A stretch of 6,367 nt of DNA from an uncultured Lysobacterales bacterium. GTDB taxonomy: Bacteria; Pseudomonadota; Gammaproteobacteria; Xanthomonadales; Xanthomonadaceae. The stretch covers positions 1-6,367 of the forward strand of contig CAMPJI010000115.1 in assembly GCA_946886865.1 (NCBI GenBank), written 5' to 3'. The first letter of the stretch is position 1; each line of letters opens with the position of its first letter. Of this stretch, positions 1 through 6,367 are shown piece by piece. The notes beneath the pieces were generated by a model. The model had not been told where the DNA came from, did no database searches, and saw nothing but the letters and a program-made list of their open reading frames with translations. A program made the translations under genes and the position numbers.

Positions 1-482
1 CGCAGTTCGAAAGCTGGGTCGACCCGTTCGTGATCCTGCTGGCGGTGCCGCTGGCGGCGTTCGGCGCGTTCCTGCTGCTCAAGCTCAGCGGGCACGGCAG
101 CTGGAACATCTACAGCCAGATCGGCATGGTCACGCTGATCGGCCTGATCGCCAAGCACGGCATCCTGATCGTGGAGTTCGCCAACCAGCTGCAGGAGCAG
201 GGCAAGAGCAAGTTCGAGGCCGTGGTCGACGCCGCCGCGCTGCGCCTGCGCCCGATCCTGATGACCACCGGCGCGATGGTGCTGGGTTCGCTCCCGCTGG
301 CCATCGCCTCGGGCGCGGGCGCGGAGGCGCGCAACCAGATCGGCATGGTGATCGTGGGCGGCATGTCCATCGGCACCGTGTTCACCCTGTTCGTGGTGCC
401 GGTGGTGTACCTGCTGATCGGCCGCAACCACCAGAAGGCGGCCGCCGAGCAGCACCGGATGGAAGCACAGGCCGCGGGCTGA
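1..482 (+). CDS. RND efflux transporter permease, C-terminal end (5' partial)
   Basis: This is the last 159 residues of an inner-membrane RND (resistance-nodulation-division, HAE1-like) permease, the proton-driven pump subunit of a tripartite efflux complex. The reading frame is already open at the left edge (first full codon at base 3), so the apparent GTG at 30 is an internal valine and not a start. Four hydrophobic stretches are visible and should be the last transmembrane helices: around residues 10-27 (FVILLAVPLAAFGAFLLLKL), 40-60 (containing the family signature IGLIAKHGILIVEFANQLQ), 84-100 (RPILMTTGAMVLGSLPLAI) and 115-140 (GMVIVGGMSIGTVFTLFVVP). RND permeases are normally about 1,020-1,050 residues, so roughly 85% lies outside the window. 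The short charged tail rich in Ala, Gln and His is cytoplasmic in this family. Substrate cannot be judged from this part, so no symbol is given. The gene ends at TGA 480-482 and is followed at once by a hairpin terminator, so it is probably the last gene of its operon. Confidence 0.93.
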   Translation, partial: QFESWVDPFVILLAVPLAAFGAFLLLKLSGHGSWNIYSQIGMVTLIGLIAKHGILIVEFANQLQEQGKSKFEAVVDAAALRLRPILMTTGAMVLGSLPLAIASGAGAEARNQIGMVIVGGMSIGTVFTLFVVPVVYLLIGRNHQKAAAEQHRMEAQAAG

Positions 483-505
483 TCGCCCCTTCCGTGCGCG
501 ACATC

Positions 506-541
506 GAACGGCGCCGGGTCACACCGGCGCCGTTCTCTTTT
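506..541 (+). terminator. Rho-independent terminator of the RND permease gene
   Basis: A perfect 12-bp stem (506-517 with 524-535, arms GAACGGCGCCGG / CCGGCGCCGTTC) closes a 6-base loop and is followed by TCTTTT (536-541). It starts 23 bases after the permease stop codon. The tail is short but the stem is very stable. Confidence 0.85.
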
Positions 542-592
542 GCAGCCCGGGTAAGCGCAGCGCACCGCGCGGGGACGCACCACGCTTGCCGG
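542..592. repeat. Possible decayed REP-like intergenic repeat
   Basis: The segment opens with GCAGCCCGGGTAAGCGCAGC. I recognise this as resembling a dispersed intergenic element common in Xanthomonadaceae and pseudomonad genomes, usually seen as a CCCGGGTAAGCG...GCGCACCCGGG unit. Here the arms pair imperfectly: CCGGGTAAGCG (547-557) against CGCTTGCCGG (583-592), with one mismatch and one unpaired base. The recognition is from memory and a single copy cannot prove a repeat. The rest of 593-710 holds nothing I can assign. Confidence 0.35.
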
Positions 593-710
593 TAATTTTC
601 GGCGCGCCGCCGCGCGTTTCGTCATCCGGCGTCCGGCCATGCAAGCGGGCTTGACCGGGCCGTCCAACGACGGGGGGCGGCTCCCCGGAGTCCGTCACGA
701 AACACCGCCC

Positions 711-744
711 AACAAAAAACCCGGCAGCCGAGGCTGCCGGGTTT
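711..744 (-). terminator. Rho-independent terminator of the phasin gene
   Basis: Read on the minus strand, a 12-bp stem (717-728 with 733-744, containing CCCGGCAGC) with a 4-base loop ends in a U-rich run from the A tract at 711-719. It lies 45 bases beyond the phasin stop codon. The opposite side offers only TTTCG after the stem, so it should work mainly on minus-strand transcripts. Confidence 0.85.
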
Positions 745-788
745 CGTGTGGTCGGGAACCGACCGGGAGAGAGACGGTGCTGCGAGCC

Positions 789-1199
789 TTACTTCGCGGC
801 CTTGCCGGCGGCCTTGGTGGCCTTCTCGACGTTGGCTTCGACGTTCTCGCGGGTGGCCTTCGCGGTCGCTTCAATCTGCGACTTGGCGATGTCGGCAATG
901 GCTTCGTTGGTCTTCAGGGTGCGGCCGAAGGCCTCCTGACCGGTGCTGACGGCGCGCTCGACGTTCTCGCGGGCGATCTGCACGCCCTTGGGGGCGATGG
1001 CCTTCATGCCGTCGAGGTCACGGACCTGGGCGGCCTCGTTCCAGAACGCGAAGGTGGCTTCGGCGCGGTCTTCGATGGCCGACAGCTGCAGGCCGAGGAC
1101 GGCCTGGGCGTTCTCGAGGGTCAGGCGGTTGATCTGTGCGGCGGTGTCCGCGAACTGACGCGCCGCGGTGGCGAACTGCTCATTGAACTGCGGGTACAT
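789..1199 (-). CDS. Phasin family protein (polyhydroxyalkanoate granule-associated)
   Basis: This 136-residue protein begins MYPQFNEQFATAARQFADTA and fits the short phasin family (Phasin_2 type). Phasins are amphipathic, non-enzymatic proteins that coat cytoplasmic polyhydroxyalkanoate granules, controlling their number and size and shielding other proteins from the polymer surface. The protein looks almost entirely helical, with no membrane segment or signal peptide. The central part (residues 20-65, including NAQAVLGLQLSAIEDRAEAT and FWNEAAQVRDLDGM) and residues 75-95 (QIARENVERAVSTGQEAFGR) are typical of the family. The last 35 residues are a Lys/Ala/Glu-rich tail ending KATKAAGKAAK, as in many proteobacterial phasins. 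The ATG at 1199 is favoured over the longer open frame because it is preceded by AGGAG at the right distance and matches the family N-terminus. The gene has its own promoter and terminator and appears monocistronic. No polymer synthase is in the window, so the granule role rests on family likeness. Confidence 0.9.
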   Translation of the reverse strand: MYPQFNEQFATAARQFADTAAQINRLTLENAQAVLGLQLSAIEDRAEATFAFWNEAAQVRDLDGMKAIAPKGVQIARENVERAVSTGQEAFGRTLKTNEAIADIAKSQIEATAKATRENVEANVEKATKAAGKAAK

Positions 1200-1205
1200 G
1201 GCGGT

Positions 1206-1210
1206 CTCCT
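1206..1210 (-). promoter_or_regulatory. Ribosome binding site of the phasin gene
   Basis: AGGAG on the minus strand, six bases before the ATG at 1199. It fixes the start within a much longer open frame. Confidence 0.85.
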
Positions 1211-1249
1211 GCTCAGGGTCACCGACGGTTCTGCCGGTTTGTGCGGTGC

Positions 1250-1278
1250 AGCATAGTGCAGGTTTTGTTGCAATGCAA
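1250..1278 (-). promoter_or_regulatory. Sigma-70-type promoter of the phasin gene
   Basis: On the minus strand, TTGCAT (1278-1273) and TATGCT (1255-1250) are separated by exactly 17 bases, each four of six to the -35 and -10 consensus. Transcription would start near 1243, giving a leader of about 44 bases that contains the AGGAG site. The -35 box lies inside a palindrome, which suggests repression by an operator-binding protein. Confidence 0.65.
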
Positions 1279-1281
1279 CAA
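1265..1281. promoter_or_regulatory. 17-bp perfect palindrome, probable operator of the phasin gene
   Basis: TTGTTGCAATGCAACAA is a perfect inverted repeat (8-bp arms around one central base) that covers the phasin -35 box. Its core TTGC-N3-GCAA resembles the TGC-rich CTGC-N3/4-GCAG sites described for PhaR, the repressor that releases phasin promoters when polymer granules are present. That PhaR or a similar protein binds here is inference; no regulator gene is in the window. Confidence 0.6.
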
Positions 1282-1321
1282 CGCGGCCGGGTGGCGTTCA
1301 GGCAGTAGTCCCCGCTGCCCC

Positions 1322-1678
1322 TCAGGCCCCCCGGTAGCGGCACCCGGAGGTGCAGGTCTCGTGGACGACGACCTCCGACAGCTGCGGCAGGGCCGGCTTC
1401 AGGTGGTCCCAGATCCACACGGCCAGACGCTCGCTGGTCGGGTTGTCCAGCCCCTCGATGTCGTTGAGGTAATGGTGGTCGAGCCGGTCGTAGAGGGGTT
1501 TGAAGGCGGCCTTGATGTCGGCGAAGTCCATCACCCAGCCGGTGTGCTCGCCGGGTTCGCCCGAGACATGCAGTTCGACCCGGAAGGAGTGGCCGTGCAG
1601 GCGCGCGCACTTGTGCCCCTCGGGGACGTTGGGCAGCCGGTGGGCGGCCTCGAGGGTGAAGACCTTGAAGATATCCAT
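1322..1678 (-). CDS. queD: 6-carboxy-5,6,7,8-tetrahydropterin synthase QueD
   Basis: This cytoplasmic zinc enzyme of the 6-pyruvoyltetrahydropterin synthase fold converts 7,8-dihydroneopterin triphosphate to 6-carboxytetrahydropterin, the second step on the route to preQ0 and queuosine in tRNA. The 118-residue product, starting [20 protein letters not shown], has the family's usual length and all expected residues: zinc ligands His13, His28 and His30 (AAHRL and LHGH), catalytic Cys24 in [10 protein letters not shown], the Asp67-His68 pair in DHHYLN, the [10 protein letters not shown] helix (81-90), and the substrate-binding Glu107 in VVHETCTSG. The ATG at 1678 aligns with the family start. 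It has no clear Shine-Dalgarno, and longer in-frame upstream extensions are low-complexity and unlikely. No queC, queE or queF adjoins it. The downstream phasin has its own promoter 122 bp away, so the two need not form an operon. No preQ1 riboswitch-like leader was recognised. Confidence 0.95.
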   Translation of the reverse strand: MDIFKVFTLEAAHRLPNVPEGHKCARLHGHSFRVELHVSGEPGEHTGWVMDFADIKAAFKPLYDRLDHHYLNDIEGLDNPTSERLAVWIWDHLKPALPQLSEVVVHETCTSGCRYRGA

Positions 1679-1726
1679 GCGGGAATGGCCGGCGCAGGTG
1701 GCGCGGCAGTGGCAGCGGGGCGGCAC

Positions 1727-1732
1727 AGGATA
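1727..1732 (-). promoter_or_regulatory. Candidate -10 box for queD
   Basis: TATCCT on the minus strand, about 50 bases before the queD start, is the best -10-like hexamer in a GC-rich leader. The nearest -35-like sequence (TTGCCT) sits at a 20-base spacing, longer than ideal, so the call is weak. Confidence 0.25.
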
Positions 1733-1810
1733 GCGCCCCGGCGGCGGCGCGCAGGCAACGCCGACCCAACGCCGCCTTTGACACCGGCGGCAGCGGCCCG
1801 GCATCGACGT

Positions 1811-1816
1811 TAAAAT
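1811..1816 (+). promoter_or_regulatory. Candidate -10 box for acnD-prpF
   Basis: TAAAAT differs from TATAAT at one base and is the only AT-rich hexamer upstream of acnD. A perfect TTGACA lies at 1778-1783, but the 27-base gap is too long for a normal sigma-70 pair. At the correct distance there is only CGGCAG. The promoter may therefore need an activator, or the hexamer may be fortuitous. I saw no convincing -24/-12 sigma-54 site in 1679-1933. A small perfect hairpin (1876-1881 with 1886-1891) lies in the implied leader. Confidence 0.28.
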
Positions 1817-1933
1817 CGGGGGCTTCCCGTCGCGCGCATTCGATGCCGCCCGGCGTCACTCCCGCACTGCGGCGCGGCCGACCCATCGGCCTTGCTGCCT
1901 CGCAGTGCCTTTCGAGCCAGCCCCGAGCCCGCC

Positions 1934-4546
<2,613 letters not shown>

Positions 4547-4547
4547 C

Positions 4548-5729
4548 ATGGCCTGCGCGCCGCAGCTCCGCATCCCCGCCACCTACATGCGCGGCGGCAC
4601 CAGCAAGGGCGTGTTCTTCCGGCTGGACGACCTGCCCACCGATGCGCAGGTGCCCGGCCCGGCGCGCGACGCGCTGCTGATGCGCGTGATCGGCTCGCCC
4701 GACCCGTATGGCAAGCACACCGACGGCATGGGCGGGGCGACGTCCAGCACCAGCAAGTGCGTGATCATTTCCAGGTCGACCGTGCCGGAACACGATGTCG
4801 ACTACCTCTACGGCCAGGTCGCCATCGACACCGCGTTCGTCGACTGGTCGGGCAACTGCGGCAACCTGTCCTCGGCGGTCGGCCCCTTCGCGATCGCCAA
4901 CGGCCTCATCGACCCGGCGCGCGTGCCGCGGGACGGGATGTGCACGGTGCGCATCTGGCAGGCCAACATCGGCAAGACCATCGTCGCGCACGTGCCGGTG
5001 ACCGGTGGGCAGGTGCAGGAGACCGGCGACTTCGAACTCGATGGCGTGACCTTCCCGGCGGCCGAAATCCAGCTGGAATTCCTCGACCCGGCCGACGAGG
5101 GCGACGGCGGCGGGGCGATGTTCCCCACCGGCCACGTGGAAGACACCCTGGAGGTGCCCGGCGTCGGCGCGCTGCAGGTGACGATGATCAACGCCGGCAT
5201 CCCGACGGTGTTCGTGGATGCCGCGGCGCTCGGCCTGGACGGCACCGAACTCCAGGGGACGATCAACGGCGATCCGGCGAAGCTGGCGATGTTCGAATCC
5301 ATCCGCGCGCACGCCGCGGTGCGCATGGGGCTGATCGACGACATCGCCGGCGCGGCGTCGCGCCAGCACACGCCGAAGGTCGCATTCGTGGCACCGCCCA
5401 AGGACTACACCGCCTCCAGCGGCAAGCCGGTGCGCGCCGACGACGTCGACCTGCTGGTGCGTGCGCTGTCGATGGGCAAGCTGCACCACGCGATGATGGG
5501 CACGTGCGCGGTTGCCATCGCCACGGCTGCCGCCGTACCCGGCACGGTGGTACAACGCGCCTCAAAGGGACGGGAAGCGGGTGCGGTCCGCTTTGGCCAC
5601 CCCTCGGGCACGCTGCGGGTGGGTGCCGAGGCGCGGCAGGTCGACGGCCAGTGGCAGGTCACCCGGGCGGTAATGAGCCGCAGCGCGCGGGTGCTGATGG
5701 AAGGGCAGGTGCGGGTGCTGCCCGCCTGA
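4548..5729 (+). CDS. prpF: 2-methylaconitate cis-trans isomerase PrpF
   Basis: This 393-residue protein has the diaminopimelate-epimerase-like two-domain fold of PrpF. In the AcnD-dependent methylcitrate cycle PrpF isomerises the 2-methylaconitate released by AcnD to the cis form, which aconitase hydrates to 2-methylisocitrate for cleavage by PrpB. Family features visible are the N-terminal PATYMRGGTSKGVFF (10-24), Lys70 in GGATSSTSKC and Cys104 in DWSGNCGNLSSAVGPFAI, equivalent by local alignment to the Shewanella residues Lys73 and Cys107 implicated in catalysis, and in the second domain VRALSMGKLHHAMMGT and RFGHPSGTLRVGAE. Length agrees with the family (about 390-397). The ATG at 4548 starts one base after the acnD stop, with a modest GAAGG nine bases before it, so translational coupling to acnD is likely. 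After the stop there is only a GC palindrome at 5745-5758 without a T run, so where the transcript ends is unclear. Confidence 0.96.
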   Translation: MACAPQLRIPATYMRGGTSKGVFFRLDDLPTDAQVPGPARDALLMRVIGSPDPYGKHTDGMGGATSSTSKCVIISRSTVPEHDVDYLYGQVAIDTAFVDWSGNCGNLSSAVGPFAIANGLIDPARVPRDGMCTVRIWQANIGKTIVAHVPVTGGQVQETGDFELDGVTFPAAEIQLEFLDPADEGDGGGAMFPTGHVEDTLEVPGVGALQVTMINAGIPTVFVDAAALGLDGTELQGTINGDPAKLAMFESIRAHAAVRMGLIDDIAGAASRQHTPKVAFVAPPKDYTASSGKPVRADDVDLLVRALSMGKLHHAMMGTCAVAIATAAAVPGTVVQRASKGREAGAVRFGHPSGTLRVGAEARQVDGQWQVTRAVMSRSARVLMEGQVRVLPA

Positions 5730-5777
5730 AGGGTTCCGCCGGGTCCGGCCGCGGCCGGTGAAACGGCAAACGAGGCG

Positions 5778-5806
5778 TTGACAGCGAAGCGTCGAACCGG
5801 AACAAT
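5778..5806 (+). promoter_or_regulatory. Sigma-70 promoter of the tRNA-Met gene
   Basis: A perfect TTGACA (5778-5783) is followed after 17 bases by AACAAT (5801-5806, four of six to consensus). Transcription would begin near 5813, about nine bases before the mature tRNA. The stretch between the -10 box and the tRNA (TCGCGGTTCCCGCGC) is almost all G/C, the kind of discriminator expected of stable-RNA promoters under stringent control. Confidence 0.7.
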
Positions 5807-5821
5807 TCGCGGTTCCCGCGC

Positions 5822-5898
5822 GGCTATGTAGCTCAGCCGGTTAGAGCACAGCACTCATAATGCTGGGGTCGGTGGTTCGAGTCCACCCATAGCCACCA
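5822..5898 (+). tRNA. tRNA-Met (anticodon CAT), elongator type
   Basis: A complete 77-base cloverleaf can be folded by hand. The acceptor stem is 5822-5828 with 5888-5894, all seven pairs. The D stem is 5831-5834 with 5844-5847. The anticodon stem is 5849-5853 with 5861-5865 around loop CTCATAA, giving anticodon CAT at 5856-5858. The variable loop is GGGTC. The T stem is 5871-5875 with 5883-5887 around TTCGAGT. Discriminator A5895 is followed by a genome-encoded CCA (5896-5898). The paired first acceptor position (G-C) rules out initiator tRNA. The body closely resembles E. coli elongator tRNA-Met (GGCTA start, GCACTCATAATG-like anticodon arm) rather than tRNA-Ile2, which also carries CAT, so methionine is preferred. 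It stands alone with its own promoter and terminator. Confidence 0.96.
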
Positions 5899-5915
5899 CC
5901 GCGCAGGACCAGGAC

Positions 5916-5945
5916 AACCCCGCCACCGGCGGGGTTTTTCGTTTT
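5916..5945 (+). terminator. Rho-independent terminator of the tRNA-Met gene
   Basis: A 9-bp stem (5916-5924 with 5928-5936, arms AACCCCGCC / GGCGGGGTT) closes a 3-base loop and runs into TTTTTCGTTTT (5935-5945). It begins 18 bases after the tRNA's CCA end. Confidence 0.9.
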
Positions 5946-6028
5946 GGGGCGGCGATGGTGACGTGTCGAGTTGTCGGGTCGCGCGGCGCGTGGCAGAGTC
6001 AGGCCCAGTGACGCAAGTCAAATGATTC

Positions 6029-6033
6029 AGGAG
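6029..6033 (+). promoter_or_regulatory. Ribosome binding site of rppH
   Basis: AGGAG eight bases before the GTG at 6042. It decides in favour of the GTG start, which gives the exact family N-terminus [12 protein letters not shown]. Confidence 0.85.
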
Positions 6034-6041
6034 TCCGCATC

Positions 6042-6367
6042 GTGATCGATCCGGACGGTTACCGGCCCAATGTCGGCATCGTGCTGATGCACCCTGACGG
6101 ACGCCTGTTCTGGGCGCGCCGGGTGCACCGCGACGGATGGCAGTTCCCGCAGGGCGGGATGAACACCGACGAGACGCCGGTGGAGGCCATGTACCGCGAG
6201 CTCCGCGAAGAGACCGGCCTGCTCCCGCATCACGTCGAGGTGCTGGGCACCACGCCGGGCTGGCTGCGCTACCGCCTGCCGCAGCGCGCGATCCGCCGCA
6301 ACGACCGCCTGGTCTGCATCGGCCAGAAGCAGGTGTGGTTCCTGCTGCGGCTGACCGGGCAGGAGTC
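6042..6367 (+). CDS. rppH: RNA pyrophosphohydrolase RppH (3' partial)
   Basis: RppH (NudH) is a cytoplasmic Nudix hydrolase that removes pyrophosphate from the 5' end of primary transcripts, exposing a monophosphate that speeds RNase E decay; it also degrades dinucleoside polyphosphates. The first 108 residues are present, of a usual 160-205, and the frame is still open at the right edge. The start [20 protein letters not shown] is the characteristic RppH N-terminus, followed by WQFPQGG (33-39) and a complete Nudix box at residues 38-60 with Gly38, Glu44, Arg52, Glu53, Glu56, Glu57 and Gly59, giving the metal-binding REL-REETGL core. The GTG start at 6042 is supported by AGGAG. Upstream, 5946-6041 holds only a weak promoter candidate (TTGTCG at 5971 and CAGAGT at 5994, spacing 17). 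The preceding tRNA terminator implies separate transcription. Confidence 0.96.
   Translation, partial: MIDPDGYRPNVGIVLMHPDGRLFWARRVHRDGWQFPQGGMNTDETPVEAMYRELREETGLLPHHVEVLGTTPGWLRYRLPQRAIRRNDRLVCIGQKQVWFLLRLTGQE

Noticed and set aside
639..1256. 205-codon plus-strand open frame opposite the phasin gene
   Set aside because: Gly/Leu-rich product with no family likeness; it is the mirror of the phasin gene, which has clear homology, a ribosome site, a promoter and a terminator.
789..1886. 365-codon minus-strand frame that would extend the phasin N-terminus through the queD region
   Set aside because: The extension overlaps queD in another frame and is Arg/Pro-rich low-complexity sequence. The ATG at 1199 with AGGAG is the real start.
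1679..1933. Riboswitch (preQ1 type) or sigma-54 promoter in the queD-acnD divergent region
   Set aside because: No recognisable preQ1 aptamer on the queD side, and no acceptable -24/-12 pair (TGGCAC-N5-TTGC type) on the acnD side.
5745..5758. 14-bp GC palindrome after prpF considered as a terminator
   Set aside because: It leaves almost no loop and is not followed by a T run; it looks like ordinary GC-rich sequence and was not called.
4757..5761. 334-codon plus-strand frame inside prpF
   Set aside because: Arg/Gly-rich frame-shifted reading of prpF with no family likeness. PrpF itself is intact, so this is no sign of a frameshift.
5822..5898. tRNA-Ile2 (CAT, lysidine-modified) or initiator tRNA-Met
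   Set aside because: The first acceptor pair is formed, unlike initiator tRNA, and the acceptor and anticodon arms match elongator tRNA-Met far better than tRNA-Ile2.

Overview
The window is very GC-rich chromosomal DNA with dense, single-copy housekeeping and metabolic genes. There are no mobile elements, CRISPR arrays or phage genes. The combination of an AcnD/PrpF methylcitrate pair, a short phasin, a QueD of about 118 residues and RppH just downstream of an elongator tRNA-Met, together with the GC-biased codon use, suggests a gammaproteobacterium of the Xanthomonadaceae/Lysobacteraceae type (Lysobacter, Luteimonas or a relative). This placement is inferred from gene content and protein likeness, not from a search.

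Layout from left to right: (1) the last 159 codons of an RND multidrug-efflux permease, plus strand, closed by a strong hairpin terminator (506-541). (2) A short convergent intergenic stretch with a possible decayed REP-like repeat, ending in a second terminator that serves the minus strand (711-744). (3) Two minus-strand genes: a phasin (789-1199), with its own promoter and striking TGC-rich palindromes (1247-1281), and upstream of it queD (1322-1678). (4) A divergent region (1679-1933). (5) The plus-strand acnD-prpF pair (1934-4546, 4548-5729), one base apart. (6) A tRNA-Met(CAT) gene (5822-5898) with a good sigma-70 promoter, a GC-rich discriminator, an encoded CCA and its own terminator. 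(7) The first 108 codons of rppH, starting at GTG 6042 behind a clear Shine-Dalgarno and running off the right edge.

How the genes relate: AcnD dehydrates 2-methylcitrate and PrpF isomerises the product, so together they replace PrpD in the methylcitrate cycle that oxidises propionyl-CoA. The phasin coats polyhydroxyalkanoate granules, whose metabolism is linked to propionyl- and acetyl-CoA supply. The two loci are separated by queD and transcribed away from each other, so any functional link is only suggestive. QueD (queuosine), tRNA-Met and RppH (mRNA 5' pyrophosphate removal) are unrelated neighbours involved in RNA metabolism.

I see no convincing evidence of a wholly new system here. The most rewarding signals are regulatory: the 17-bp palindrome over the phasin -35 box with a second TGC dyad over its -10 box, and the separation of acnD-prpF from prpB/prpC on the acnD upstream side.
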